Source of the DNA: UBA4582 sp965657335
GTDB taxonomy: Bacteria > Pseudomonadota > Gammaproteobacteria > Pseudomonadales > Azotimanducaceae
NCBI GenBank assembly: GCA_965657335.1
Contig: CBFHOH010000001.1
Location: forward strand, 1-64,000
DNA: 64,000 bases
Direction of reading: 5' to 3'
The translations under genes were made by a program, and so were the position numbers. Shown here in pieces: positions 26,393-36,070 of this stretch. The first letter of the stretch is position 1; the number at the start of each line of letters is the position of its first letter. The notes beneath the pieces were generated by a model. It was given only the letters and a program-made list of their open reading frames with translations, made no database searches and had not been told where the DNA came from.

Positions 26393-26845
26393 TTATCTAG
26401 CGCGCCAAACTTTCTTGTTCAATGAACCAAACATTTCCGACAATTCGACACGCATAGGAGTGATTCTTACTGGTAAGAAATTCGGGTCTTCAGGCCCAGT
26501 AGAGCCGAATTGTGTTAGGTCGTAGTCAATCGCATCCCATGCGTGCTTTTTTGTCGCCTCGTCGCTAATTAACTCAGCCGTGCCTCTGACCATGACATGT
26601 ATAAAATCCGGCGGTGCAACTTGGTATTGGATATCAACACTCGAATTTTGTCTCAATTGCTGGGCTTTGGGGGACGTCGGCCCGGTCGCAAACCAAAGCA
26701 CATCACCCTCCCATGTTGGATGTACAATTCTCACCCGTGGTTCGTCATCCGCAATGGTAGCGACGGCACACCACACGGCTTTTTTACATGCTTCGTCCAC
26801 TGCGCTGAAAAAATCTTCTTTTTCTGATTCGCTTACCTTTGCCAT
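26393..26845 (-). CDS. Pyridoxamine 5'-phosphate oxidase family protein
   Basis: A 150-residue split-barrel flavin-binding protein. The N-terminal CAVATIADDEPRVRIVHPTWEGDVLWFATG and the strand IQYQVAPPDFIHVMVRGTAELI follow the PNPOx-like pattern; residues around PRVRIVHP would contact the flavin phosphate. Members use FMN or F420 and act as reductases or as heme-degrading or hydroxylase-type enzymes, so the assignment is only to fold. AGGGG precedes the ATG. It lies 80 bp upstream of the hydroxyacid dehydrogenase start and could share its transcript. Confidence 0.88.
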   Translation of the reverse strand: MAKVSESEKEDFFSAVDEACKKAVWCAVATIADDEPRVRIVHPTWEGDVLWFATGPTSPKAQQLRQNSSVDIQYQVAPPDFIHVMVRGTAELISDEATKKHAWDAIDYDLTQFGSTGPEDPNFLPVRITPMRVELSEMFGSLNKKVWRAR

Positions 26846-26933
26846 GTTGATCCCCTACTCAGCTGAATGTGTTTTTAGAATTGTGTAAAAGTATCATAAA
26901 TTCTTTGGAGGCCTATATTCCGTATGCGCTTTC

Positions 26934-27326
26934 TCACGCGTTTTTAGCCGCTGCAGCGGGCCCTTCAAAGGACTTTAACTCCTCGTACCAACCTGAGCCT
27001 TTAATTTTCATCGGGATACTGCCAAATTTTTCTCCGGTTTCAAGATGCCGCTTGCGGCCTTTCCAAGCGTTTAAGTCGCTCTGCCATTCATTTAAAACGC
27101 GCTCCGCTTCTTCGTAGGACGGCGCATCAACCTCATACAAAGACAGATAGGCCGAGCGTGTTTCGAGGTTTAGATGCGGACCTGCGAGTTTAAAAACCCG
27201 GCCCTGAACAAAATTAGGGCAGTTGGTTGTGTCTTCGATGTGCTGCTCGATAAACCATTCGTCAAACGCAGCCTGATGTTCTTCAGCTAGAGGCTCGCAT
27301 AGCCCGATTAAGACAAATTTCGGCAT
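26934..27326 (-). CDS. EthD-like dimeric alpha/beta-barrel protein
   Basis: A 130-residue protein with a ferredoxin-like dimeric-barrel pattern (MPKFVLIGLCEPLAEEHQ, DEWFIEQHIEDT, YLSLYEVDAPSYEEAERVL) as in EthD-type and DUF4286-type proteins that accompany ring-degrading oxygenases. The start is the ATG at 27326, six bases after a strong GGGGAG; an upstream in-frame codon at 27359 would add 11 residues with no ribosome binding site. No catalytic residues can be assigned. It is divergent from the carotenoid oxygenase gene. Confidence 0.72.
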   Translation of the reverse strand: MPKFVLIGLCEPLAEEHQAAFDEWFIEQHIEDTTNCPNFVQGRVFKLAGPHLNLETRSAYLSLYEVDAPSYEEAERVLNEWQSDLNAWKGRKRHLETGEKFGSIPMKIKGSGWYEELKSFEGPAAAAKNA

Positions 27327-27499
27327 TGGGTGCTCCCCGTTCAATTGAACCACTACCATAGACCAGTCTTTCTTGAAATTGCAAAACTACCTGTTAACCT
27401 GAAATCCTAGCCATCGCTTGAGACAACAAATACATTCGCGATAGCGCTAATAGACGTAACTTAAAGTTTAATTGGTTAGATAATCTGGAGATTCTAGTT

Positions 27500-28843
27500 A
27501 TGGCAGCAGTCCCTGAAAAGACCCCTTCTCACCTACGAGGCAATGGCCGACCAGTCACAGAGGAACTTTCGCTGGCTGACTTAAAAGTCAACGGCACAAT
27601 ACCCAAAGGACTGAACGGCCGATACGTAAGAACAGGCCCTAATCCAATTACAGGTACCAGCACCCATCCATTTTTAGGTGATGGCATGTTACACGGTGTA
27701 CGACTGCGAGACGGCAAAGCTGAGTGGTACCGGAACCGATACGTACAAACCCCGTTTATCAAGGACCCTTCAGTCGATGTGCTTGATCTTTCGGTGATGA
27801 TGGATATGAAGTCCTCCAAAGCAAACACCCATGTGCTTGGGCATGCAGGTAAGATTCTGGTGCTTGAGGAAGGACACTTTCCTTACGTCGTTGATGGCGA
27901 ACTTGATACCGTAGGTCCAACAGACTTTGACGGCGCGCTAACAGGCTCATTCACAGCCCATCCGAAAATTTGCCCAACTACGGGAGAAATGCTCGCATTT
28001 GGCTATTCCGCGGTCGAACCCTACCTGCGTTATTTAAGGGTTTCAGCTGATGGCAAACTGGTACAGACAGAGAATATCACCGTCGGTGGCCCTACGATGA
28101 TGCATGATTTTAATATCACGCAGAACCACGTCATATTTATGGACCTACCCGCCGTGTTCAATATGGAATTAGCAATGACAGGTGAAATGCCGATTCGTTG
28201 GGATGAGAGTTATCCCGCAAGGCTCGGTGTCATGCCGCGTAATGGCAATGACACACAGGTCAGGTGGTTCGATATTAACCCATGCTATGTGTTCCACCCC
28301 TTGAACTCCTATGAAGATGGAGACAAGATTATTCTCGACGTTGCGCGATTCAGTCACATGTGGAAAGCCTCTACCATGGACTTCCCACCGCCAGCACTGT
28401 GGCGCTGGACGATCGATACAGTGTCGGGCAAGGTCCATGAGGAACAGATTGATGATCGTCCTGCAGAATTCCCGCGTGTCGCAGATAGCGTTATCGGCAT
28501 GAAACACAGGTATGGCTACCTCGCAGCCATGTCACAGTCCAATGATCCAAGTGACGCCTCGGGCGCCATCTTGAAATACGATCGCGAAACGGGCGTGAGA
28601 TCAGACATCGAGTTTGGTCGAGGCCGAACGGGTGGCGAGCCGGTATTTGTCCCCGCCGAAAATACCAATGCTGAAGATGATGGATATCTGATGACCTACG
28701 TCTATGACGCAAGCAGTGACAGTAGCAGCTTTATTATTATGGACGCCGCGTCCATGGATAGCACCCCTGTCGCGTCGATAGATTTACCGCGAATTCCTGG
28801 TGGTTTTCATGGTAGCTGGATAGACGCCTCTGTCGCGAACTAA
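27500..28843 (+). CDS. Carotenoid oxygenase family protein
   Basis: A 447-residue seven-bladed beta-propeller dioxygenase (RPE65/CCD/lignostilbene dioxygenase family). The four Fe(II)-binding histidines are visible at about His154 (FTAHPK), His202 (MMHDF), His266 (VFHPLN) and His437 (GGFHGSW), so the enzyme should be active. The start of the fold, GRYVRTGPNP followed by HPFLGDGMLHGVRL, is typical. It cleaves a carbon-carbon double bond with O2, giving two aldehydes or ketones from an apocarotenoid or stilbene. There is no signal peptide. It is convergent with the P450-cupin operon. Confidence 0.95.
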   Translation: MAAVPEKTPSHLRGNGRPVTEELSLADLKVNGTIPKGLNGRYVRTGPNPITGTSTHPFLGDGMLHGVRLRDGKAEWYRNRYVQTPFIKDPSVDVLDLSVMMDMKSSKANTHVLGHAGKILVLEEGHFPYVVDGELDTVGPTDFDGALTGSFTAHPKICPTTGEMLAFGYSAVEPYLRYLRVSADGKLVQTENITVGGPTMMHDFNITQNHVIFMDLPAVFNMELAMTGEMPIRWDESYPARLGVMPRNGNDTQVRWFDINPCYVFHPLNSYEDGDKIILDVARFSHMWKASTMDFPPPALWRWTIDTVSGKVHEEQIDDRPAEFPRVADSVIGMKHRYGYLAAMSQSNDPSDASGAILKYDRETGVRSDIEFGRGRTGGEPVFVPAENTNAEDDGYLMTYVYDASSDSSSFIIMDAASMDSTPVASIDLPRIPGGFHGSWIDASVAN

Positions 28844-28881
28844 CTGGCAAGATGGTTACCAACACTTTACGTATTATGCTG

Positions 28882-30117
28882 TTAGTTTTTTAACGTAAAC
28901 TCAATGTGTAATTCTTTTAACGAACGCAATAAAAAATGTGGATGAATATCGAAGTTGTTTTTACCCTCAGAAAAATTTAGGGAATCAACTTCTTCGGTTA
29001 ACACCTTAAACCCCCACCATAGCTCACGACGGGCAAGCGGCGCTCCAAGACAATGGTGAGCACCTGATCCAAATGCCAGGTGCGTTGCTGGCTTGACTCT
29101 ATTAAGGTCAAGCTTTTCAGGTGCGTCAAAACGCCTTTCATCTCGATTTGCCGAAGCATAGCGAACCGCAATTACTGCACCTGCCGGCAGCTTTACTCCC
29201 GCAATCTCTACATCATCGGTTGCCATTCTTAACAAGCACTGCACCGGAGATTCCAGTCTCAACACTTCTTCCACAAATGTTCGAAGATACTTGTCAGGAT
29301 CCGACTTCAGTTGCCGCCAGGTTTCAGGTTGTTCTGCCAATAATTTAACACCCGCCGAGAGCGCATTAGTGGTCGTTTCGCTACCTCCGACAAAGGTGTC
29401 TGCCATCATTTCAGCATGCAGTTCGTTATCGGTGAGCGTCCTTCCCCATTCAGGGATCTCCCGATTAACCAGTTCGGATAGTAATGTGTCATCGGGTGTT
29501 TCCCTCAGTCTTTCGAATATCGGCTGAAAATAATGCTGCGCCTCTATCTCCTTGTCTACAGTTGCGATTTCTTCGTCTTCAGATAGCATCATACTGATAC
29601 GCTTAAAAAAAGCATCGGTCCAGGATTTGATGCGCCAAAGATCAGCGGTGTCAGCTCCCATTTGCCTAACAATTATTGACAGGGGTAAAGGAACAGCAAA
29701 ATCACGCACCCATTCGCAACGACCTACATCTCTAAAACTCGCAAAAAGATCTCGCGCGGTGCTTTCAACAAAGGGATCAAGCTGATTAATTCGCGCGGGT
29801 CTAAAAGCTTCATTAAACATTGCGCGCATCTGTTTATGATTGGGTTCGTCTCGGCTAATCAGTGTGGGTCCGGGCAACCATCCTTTCTCCTGAAATCGGC
29901 TATTAACTTTCAACTGTCGCTCGGAGGGTGCTCGACCACGAACGTTTCCTGAAAAGAGTTCGTGGTTCGACAACACAAAGCGAACATCTTCATAACGACT
30001 GACATGATAAATACCTGTGGTCGCGTCTTGGTATACAGGATCATCATCCCTTAGCGCCTTGTACTGCTCATAGGGGCATTTCTGTATTTCAGGGTCATAA
30101 AAATTAATAGGCTGCAT
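28882..30117 (-). CDS. Cytochrome P450
   Basis: A soluble bacterial P450 of 411 residues. The heme-binding loop FGSGAHHCLGAPLARRE places the thiolate ligand at Cys356. The I-helix motif is GGSETTTNAL and the K-helix ExxR is EEVLRLESP. Such class I enzymes need a ferredoxin and a reductase; no reductase is adjacent, and the nearest ferredoxin in the window is at 48168. It starts 3 bp after the cupin gene's stop, so the two are one transcript. The substrate is unknown, but the neighbouring carotenoid oxygenase suggests a terpenoid or aromatic. Confidence 0.95.
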   Translation of the reverse strand: MQPINFYDPEIQKCPYEQYKALRDDDPVYQDATTGIYHVSRYEDVRFVLSNHELFSGNVRGRAPSERQLKVNSRFQEKGWLPGPTLISRDEPNHKQMRAMFNEAFRPARINQLDPFVESTARDLFASFRDVGRCEWVRDFAVPLPLSIIVRQMGADTADLWRIKSWTDAFFKRISMMLSEDEEIATVDKEIEAQHYFQPIFERLRETPDDTLLSELVNREIPEWGRTLTDNELHAEMMADTFVGGSETTTNALSAGVKLLAEQPETWRQLKSDPDKYLRTFVEEVLRLESPVQCLLRMATDDVEIAGVKLPAGAVIAVRYASANRDERRFDAPEKLDLNRVKPATHLAFGSGAHHCLGAPLARRELWWGFKVLTEEVDSLNFSEGKNNFDIHPHFLLRSLKELHIEFTLKN

Positions 30118-30120
30118 AAG

Positions 30121-30498
30121 TTATTTACCGTAAAGCGGACTTTGTTCCGGAGGAAGGAGCGATAACTTTTCCAAAAGGTTACCGGCAACTGGGATGCCAA
30201 CAATGTAAACCATTCGCTCTTCAACCTTACCTTCAGCATGGATTGCTCCAGCGGGTATCTGAAGTTTATCGCCCGCGCAAAGCTGAACACGTTCGCCCTT
30301 TTCGTTTAGCACGTAGCTACTGCCTTCCATTACATAGCCACAGTTGTCCAAGTCGTGCCAGTGCGGGGGCAACTCCTCCATCCGCTCCGATACGTAGACT
30401 GTTGGCCAAAGATCAAGCTTCTTAATGTCGTCCAAAACCTCGTCTTTCGATGAGTGAAAGTTCTTGATCACCCGCATTGGACCTGGTTCAAGTGCCAT
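30121..30498 (-). CDS. Cupin domain-containing protein
   Basis: A 125-residue single-domain cupin. Motif 1 reads PPHWHDLDNCGYVMEG and motif 2 PAGAIHAEG, giving likely metal ligands of two or three His and possibly the Asp. Small cupins of this kind act as isomerases, dioxygenases or ligand-binding proteins. AAGGAG stands seven bases before the ATG, and a sigma-70-type promoter lies just upstream. It is the first gene of a two-gene operon with the P450, so it may act on the same substrate or product. Confidence 0.88.
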   Translation of the reverse strand: MALEPGPMRVIKNFHSSKDEVLDDIKKLDLWPTVYVSERMEELPPHWHDLDNCGYVMEGSSYVLNEKGERVQLCAGDKLQIPAGAIHAEGKVEERMVYIVGIPVAGNLLEKLSLLPPEQSPLYGK

Positions 30499-30524
30499 CG
30501 TGGACTCCTTTTTTGTCTTTCCAT

Positions 30525-30554
30525 AGTATTTCTAGACTCGCGCCTATTTGTCAA
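30525..30554 (-). promoter_or_regulatory. Sigma-70-type promoter for cupin-P450 operon
   Basis: On the - strand a consensus TTGACA (30554-30549) is followed after 18 bp by AATACT (30530-30525, 4 of 6 matches). Transcription would start near 30518, giving a 20-nt leader that contains the AAGGAG site of the cupin gene. Confidence 0.45.
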
Positions 30555-30700
30555 TGGCAGGGTTAGAGCAAGCAGCAAACGTCAAGAAGAAAACGGGGAA
30601 ACGGTTGTCGTGCTGTTCTGTTACAATCGGCCCCCACTTTTAGACGTAGCGGCTTGATCGATCTATTTTTTAGTCGCTAACCCGAAAACGGAGTACCGGC

Positions 30701-31774
30701 GTGAAATCTACATATACCGTGGCGATTGTAACTGCAATCATCCTTACCACTTGGCTGATATCCGGGCAAATCGAGGCTCCGGAGACGCCTGAAAAAGCAG
30801 ACACTTCGCGCACTGAGAGTCTCAGCAGAGTCCAGACGCGTATCAGCGCAGCGATACCTTTTGTCGTTCAGATTCGTGCTGCCGGCGAAACAGAAGCCAA
30901 GAGGATCGTCAAGGTGCGTGCGGAATCTAGCGGCCGTGTTATTTCTTTGCCGGTCGAAAAAGGCGTACGAGTGAACGAGGGAGACCTTCTTTGCAAATTG
31001 GCCCTTGATGACAGAAAAATTAAACTTGAGAAAGCAAAATCCCAACTACGTCATGCAAAATTGGAGCATCAAGGTTTAAAAAAGCTCAGCCAACAAGGCT
31101 TCCAAGCCGAAGTGCAAATGGCCGCGGCTGAAGTCAATCTAATAAACGCGCGGGCACATCTTAAGTTGCAGGAACTCAATATGGCCCATAGGAACATCAT
31201 CGCGCCGTTCGATGGCTTAGTGCAGTCACGCCCAGTCAACACTGGCGACTTCCTACAACAAGGTCAAGTCTGTGCAGACGTGCTTGATCCTGACCCTATG
31301 CTAGTGGTTGCACATGTCACCCAGCAGGAACTGGGGGAACTTACACTGACAGGTGCGGCGGATGTTCGCATTGGCGATCGGACAATTCGGCGCGGGTCGG
31401 TTTCTTTTATCAGTCATGCTGCGGATCCAGTGACCCGAACCTATCGTGTTGAAGTTGAAGTGCCAAATAGCGATTATTCTGTTCGTGACGGGCTTTCCGC
31501 TGAATTAATTCTTACGCAAGGCTCAGTTATGGCCCACAACGTCTCTCCTGCTTCTCTATCTTTGAGCGACACTGGCGCCATTGGAGCGAAGATCGTTAAC
31601 GATGATGATGTCGTCGAATTCATTGAGGTAGAAATTGTTAGCGATACCGCCGATGGTGTTTGGTTAACGGGTCTGCCTTCAAGCGCAAGACTCATTACAG
31701 TTGGTCAGGAGCTGGTTTTTCCGGGTCAACGTGTCAGCGCTGTATCTGAAACAACCCTGGCAACGGGAGTTTAA
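30701..31774 (+). CDS. RND efflux system periplasmic adaptor (membrane fusion protein)
   Basis: A 357-residue HlyD/AcrA-type adaptor. An N-terminal hydrophobic segment (VAIVTAIILTTWLISG) anchors or exports it. It contains the lipoyl half-motif VRAESSGRVISLPVEKGVRVNEGDLLC, a coiled-coil hairpin region (about residues 105-155) and the second half-motif IIAPFDGLVQSRPVNTGDF. No lipobox Cys is present. The start is GTG with GGAG eight bases upstream. The stop overlaps the permease ATG by one base (TAATG), so the two are co-translated. No outer-membrane factor gene is nearby; a TolC encoded elsewhere would be needed. Confidence 0.93.
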   Translation: MKSTYTVAIVTAIILTTWLISGQIEAPETPEKADTSRTESLSRVQTRISAAIPFVVQIRAAGETEAKRIVKVRAESSGRVISLPVEKGVRVNEGDLLCKLALDDRKIKLEKAKSQLRHAKLEHQGLKKLSQQGFQAEVQMAAAEVNLINARAHLKLQELNMAHRNIIAPFDGLVQSRPVNTGDFLQQGQVCADVLDPDPMLVVAHVTQQELGELTLTGAADVRIGDRTIRRGSVSFISHAADPVTRTYRVEVEVPNSDYSVRDGLSAELILTQGSVMAHNVSPASLSLSDTGAIGAKIVNDDDVVEFIEVEIVSDTADGVWLTGLPSSARLITVGQELVFPGQRVSAVSETTLATGV

Positions 31775-34700
31775 TGATGCAAGGCGTTATCGAAGCGATA
31801 ATCAGACATCCTCGCACAACTATCAGCGTGTTAACTATGCTGGTGCTCGCGGGTATCTTTGCCAGGGCATCTATAACCGTGGAAGCAGACCCCGATATTA
31901 CGATTCCTTTGGTCATGGTTACGATTCCCCACATCGGCATTTCTCCAGAGGACGCAGATAGACTCATTGTGCGACCCGTAGAATCAGAGGTTCGCTCCCT
32001 TGAAGGCATTGAGGAGGTCAATGCCTACGCTCGAGAGGGTATGGCCACGATCGCCCTGATGTTTGATATTGACTTCGATCCAGACATCGCAATCGCCGAG
32101 GTTAGAGCCGCTGTCGATCGTGCCCGGGCTGAACTGCCTTCTACCTCTGAAGAACCGATAATCAGAGCAATCACCATGTCAGACAGTCCCGTTATCGCCG
32201 TGAGTTTAGCAAGTGATACCGTTTCAGAGCGCGTGTTATATCAAAAGGCAGTGGCGTTGAAATACGCTTTAGAATCGATACCGGCGGTCACTGAAGCGCG
32301 TCTTTCTGGACATCGGGAAGAACTTTTGGAAGCAATAATCGATCCCGTAAAACTAGAACATTACAAAATATCGCAGCAAGATCTTTTTACCACGATCCGT
32401 AACAACAACTCTTTAATCGCCGCAGGAGCCATGGATACAGGTCAGGGCCGCTTTGCAATCAAGGTGCCGGGATTAATTGAGGATCGGGACGATGTGTATA
32501 GCTTGCCGATTAAATCAAGCGGTGAAACGGTCATCACACTGGACAAGGTGGCATCGATTAGGCGCACTTTTAAAGACAGAGATGCTTTCACCGCGATCAA
32601 TGGTCTGCCCTCAATTACAGTCGAGGTACTTCGCCGACCCGGCGAGAACGTGATCGATTTGAATGCGGCAGTCAGAACACTTACCGCGGAGGTCACCAAA
32701 GACTATCCAAGTGAAATCTCAGTCATCTTCAGCCAAGACCAATCACCTTTTGCTAAGCAGCAAGTGACCGAACTCCAAGGGAATATCGTTACTGCGATGG
32801 CGCTTGTCATGATCCTTGTTGTCGCGGCATTGGGTTGGCGCTCCGGTTTACTGGTGGGTGCAGCAGTGCCCACATCTTTTCTCTTTGCTATCACCGCCAT
32901 TTACGCGTTTGGCTTGTCATTCAATTTTATGGTGATGTTCGGCATGCTTCTAGGTCTAGGTATGTTGATTGATGGCGCTATTGTCGTCATTGAATATGCA
33001 GACAGAAAAATGTCTGAAGGTATGGAGAAAAAACTCGCCTATATCGCCGCAGCAAGGCGCATGTTCTGGCCTGTGCTCGCCTCGACATCGACTACGCTGG
33101 CAGCATTCGTGCCACTCTTTTTCTGGCCGGGCACCTCTGGTCAATTCATGCTGTACTTGCCAATTACCGTATTCGCTGTGTTGTTTGGCTCGCTACTTTA
33201 TGCGTTGTTTTTCGGCCCGACGTTAGGCGGGCTGTTCGGCAAAGCGGGCAGCGCTGATGCTAAATCACTCGAACAGCTCCGCATACTGGAGCACGGTGAC
33301 GTGCTGACGTTAAAAGGACTCACCGGCGTATATGCCCGTTTTTTACGCTGGTTGCTGAACTATCCAGTCATTATTCTCACGCTTACCTTCTGTTCATTGT
33401 TCATGATATTCAAAGTTTATGGAAACTACGGCGCAGGGTTTATTTACTTCACCTCAACGGACCCAACGTTCGGCCGCGTCAGCATCAGCGCTCGCGGAAA
33501 CTATTCCAAGTCCGAGCTACAAAACATCGTCACTACATCTGAAGCGACATTAATGCCCCTAAGCGGTGTCGAAACCTTCTTCACGTCAACGGGTCGCGGG
33601 CAACAGGTGAGTTTCTTTGGCGGTAGTGGGCCAGCAGATCAAATTGGTACGATATTCTTGGACATGGAACACGCACGTGAGGCTGGTACCACGGGCAACG
33701 AGGTGCTTGAGCTGGCGCGCGAAAAATTAGCGCCGATCGCAGGTATTCAATACGAAATAGTCGAACAGGAATATGGTCCACCCACGGGCAAAGACATCCA
33801 GATTCAGGTTTCTTCCAAGTTCCGACAGGATCTTGAACCCACAATCAAAACGATTAGGCGTCATCTAAACGAAATGGATGATTTACGTGACGTGGAAGAT
33901 ACCAGAGTATTGCCTGGTATCGAATGGGAACTTGCGGTCGATCGTGCCAAAGCTGCGCTGTTTAATGTCAATGTCAATGAGGTAGGCGCGGCTGTCCAAC
34001 TTGTCACTAACGGCCTGTACCTAGGTGAATATCGGCCGGATGACGCTGAGGAAGAGGTTGAAATTCGACTACGTTACCCCCTCGAAGAACGCAATATGGA
34101 TTCATTAGACCAGTTACGAGTGACAACGCCAACAGGCTCTGTGCCCGTGAGTAATTTCGTTGAACGGCGTGCAAAAAACAAATTGGACTCTATCGAGCGA
34201 GTTGATGGTGAGTACATCATGACAATTCGGGCCAACGTTAAACCCGGCATCGTCGCAGATAACAAGGTCATCGAGTTGCAGGAAATAATTCAAAAATCAG
34301 CGTTTGACCCGCGTATAAAAGTTATTTTTCGTGGCGCCACGGAGGAGCAAACCGAGTCACTTGAATTCATTGGCTTCGCTTTTTTTATGTCTTTGTTGTT
34401 GATGTTTATTTTGTTGGTCGCACAGTTCAATAGCTTTTATCAAGCCTCTCTTATTCTCTCAGCGGTCGTCATGTCTACCGCAGGTGTATTACTTGGCCTC
34501 TTAACATTTAATCAAACATTTAGTGTCATACTTACGGGTATCGGCATCGTCGCTTTGGCGGGTATCGTCGTAAATAACAATATTATTTTAATAGACACTT
34601 ACAATGAGCTTCGCCGCGCTGGAATAGAGGTTGTTGACGCTGTTGTGAAAACTGGCGCCCAGCGATTACGTCCTGTCTTTCTTACGACAACAACAACCAT

Positions 34701-34953
34701 ATTGGGTCTTCTACCCCTTGCGACTAATGTCAGCGTTGACATTATCAATCGGAACATTGTCTATGGCGGGCAAGTATCGGCCTACTGGGTGAAACTGGCC
34801 AGCAGCATCGTCTACGGCTTAACCTTTGCAACAGTGCTGACTCTAGTTGTCACACCACTAATGTTGGTGCTGCCAGAACACTTTCGTGCTTTTAGGCAGG
34901 AAATTAAGGATAAGAAAACGAATTGGTTTCCGCGCGGTCAAACGCAAACCTAG
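31774..34953 (+). CDS. RND efflux permease
   Basis: A 1059-residue inner-membrane proton-driven exporter with 12 predicted helices and two large periplasmic loops. The N-terminus (FARASITVEADPDITIPLV), the LGLGMLIDGAIVVIEYADR segment of TM4 and RLRPVFLTTTTTILGLLPL near TM11 define the family. Two relay residues differ from AcrB: TM4 has Asp-Gly where AcrB has Asp407-Asp408, and TM10 reads GIVVNNNIILID where AcrB has Lys940. The proton path is therefore arranged more like that of other RND branches. It pairs with the adaptor upstream; substrates are probably hydrophobic compounds or organic acids. Confidence 0.94.
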   Translation: MMQGVIEAIIRHPRTTISVLTMLVLAGIFARASITVEADPDITIPLVMVTIPHIGISPEDADRLIVRPVESEVRSLEGIEEVNAYAREGMATIALMFDIDFDPDIAIAEVRAAVDRARAELPSTSEEPIIRAITMSDSPVIAVSLASDTVSERVLYQKAVALKYALESIPAVTEARLSGHREELLEAIIDPVKLEHYKISQQDLFTTIRNNNSLIAAGAMDTGQGRFAIKVPGLIEDRDDVYSLPIKSSGETVITLDKVASIRRTFKDRDAFTAINGLPSITVEVLRRPGENVIDLNAAVRTLTAEVTKDYPSEISVIFSQDQSPFAKQQVTELQGNIVTAMALVMILVVAALGWRSGLLVGAAVPTSFLFAITAIYAFGLSFNFMVMFGMLLGLGMLIDGAIVVIEYADRKMSEGMEKKLAYIAAARRMFWPVLASTSTTLAAFVPLFFWPGTSGQFMLYLPITVFAVLFGSLLYALFFGPTLGGLFGKAGSADAKSLEQLRILEHGDVLTLKGLTGVYARFLRWLLNYPVIILTLTFCSLFMIFKVYGNYGAGFIYFTSTDPTFGRVSISARGNYSKSELQNIVTTSEATLMPLSGVETFFTSTGRGQQVSFFGGSGPADQIGTIFLDMEHAREAGTTGNEVLELAREKLAPIAGIQYEIVEQEYGPPTGKDIQIQVSSKFRQDLEPTIKTIRRHLNEMDDLRDVEDTRVLPGIEWELAVDRAKAALFNVNVNEVGAAVQLVTNGLYLGEYRPDDAEEEVEIRLRYPLEERNMDSLDQLRVTTPTGSVPVSNFVERRAKNKLDSIERVDGEYIMTIRANVKPGIVADNKVIELQEIIQKSAFDPRIKVIFRGATEEQTESLEFIGFAFFMSLLLMFILLVAQFNSFYQASLILSAVVMSTAGVLLGLLTFNQTFSVILTGIGIVALAGIVVNNNIILIDTYNELRRAGIEVVDAVVKTGAQRLRPVFLTTTTTILGLLPLATNVSVDIINRNIVYGGQVSAYWVKLASSIVYGLTFATVLTLVVTPLMLVLPEHFRAFRQEIKDKKTNWFPRGQTQT

Positions 34954-35044
34954 AGCGACCAACCACTTGGAGGCACAACGATGAAAGGCGGTTTGCCGCG
35001 ATAGTTTGTTACAACAGTTTGGTCCTCGACAAAAAGATGGCTAG

Positions 35045-36025
35045 CTAACGATCTGCAGCAAGCGCAACCAGCACCTGACGCTTTTTCTCACCAGCATAAC
35101 TGCGCCGCCCGTGCATGGTGCGGTGATTGTCGACTAAAGCAATATCACCATCCTGCCAGCATAAATCAAAAGTAAACTCGTCGGTCAGACCTGCAATATA
35201 ATCTAACTGGGCGACTTTAAACTCAGACCCGTCACCAAATGTAATAGCACTCTTTGGATTTTGTTTCACGCCTTGCCAACCTTCGTATGCGGCAATCAGC
35301 TGATTATAAAAAGCTTTCTCTCCTGTCGGCAGCACTTTGACTGCAGGTAACCTGGGAGTTGTCGCTTCCAGTGTGTTATCGGTACGCCAATGCCATGAAT
35401 AGCCGAGTATTTTCAGTTTTTCCTCTGCGTCGGATTTATCTTCAACGCTGAGCGTACTTTTCCAGCTGCGCCCTTGGCCTGAATTTGGATCATTTTGATC
35501 TGGCATGATTGTCGTATATTTAACGCCCTTTTCTTCAAATTCAGCCGCCCACTCTGGTTTTTCGTTGGCTAGCTTCTGGAATAGCTGATCAGATCGACAT
35601 AGAGGCGTAGCACCGCCCGTTTCTGCCGCGGTCTGACAATAAAAAAATAATTTCGATGGAGAAACCGGTGTCTGCGCCATCTCATGATGCAAAAAGATTT
35701 CAACTTCAGGTGGCGCTTCATTGGCAGTAAAAACGCGCTCGGTAAAATTGATTCGTACTGCGTTCGACAAAGATTCGGCGTAGGTAAAATCTGGATAACT
35801 AAATGCTGCAGAAAAAGCGTCAAATCCTTCGGCAGAACTAACCGGAAAACCTCTGAACAGAACGGCGCCGGACACGTTCAGTGCTTGTTCGATTGCTTCC
35901 TTATGGGATTCGACCCAAGTCGCCACATCATAATCAGGCGCAGAATCAAAAATAACAATACGTGGGAAAGCCTCTCCGTCGTACAACAATTGTTCAGGGA
36001 CTGAAATACAATTCAATTTACTCAC
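35045..36025 (-). CDS. TauD/TfdA family Fe(II)/2-oxoglutarate-dependent dioxygenase
   Basis: A 326-residue hydroxylase of the TauD/SyrP type. The Fe-binding His and acidic residue are in FLHHEMAQTP (an HxE variant), and the distal His with the 2-oxoglutarate-binding Arg is in DNHRTMHGRRSY near the C-terminus. The N-terminal GAVLFRGFPVSS is a family landmark. The start is GTG with AAGGAA upstream. It lies 45 bp behind the aldo/keto reductase on the same strand, so the two probably form an operon under the divergent TetR regulator. SyrP-like members hydroxylate amino acids or their carriers, but the substrate is not evident. Confidence 0.92.
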   Translation of the reverse strand: MSKLNCISVPEQLLYDGEAFPRIVIFDSAPDYDVATWVESHKEAIEQALNVSGAVLFRGFPVSSAEGFDAFSAAFSYPDFTYAESLSNAVRINFTERVFTANEAPPEVEIFLHHEMAQTPVSPSKLFFYCQTAAETGGATPLCRSDQLFQKLANEKPEWAAEFEEKGVKYTTIMPDQNDPNSGQGRSWKSTLSVEDKSDAEEKLKILGYSWHWRTDNTLEATTPRLPAVKVLPTGEKAFYNQLIAAYEGWQGVKQNPKSAITFGDGSEFKVAQLDYIAGLTDEFTFDLCWQDGDIALVDNHRTMHGRRSYAGEKKRQVLVALAADR

Positions 36026-36070
36026 TAACTTTTCCTTAAGGTTGCAAGCATCAGATGCTTTATTACAGTG

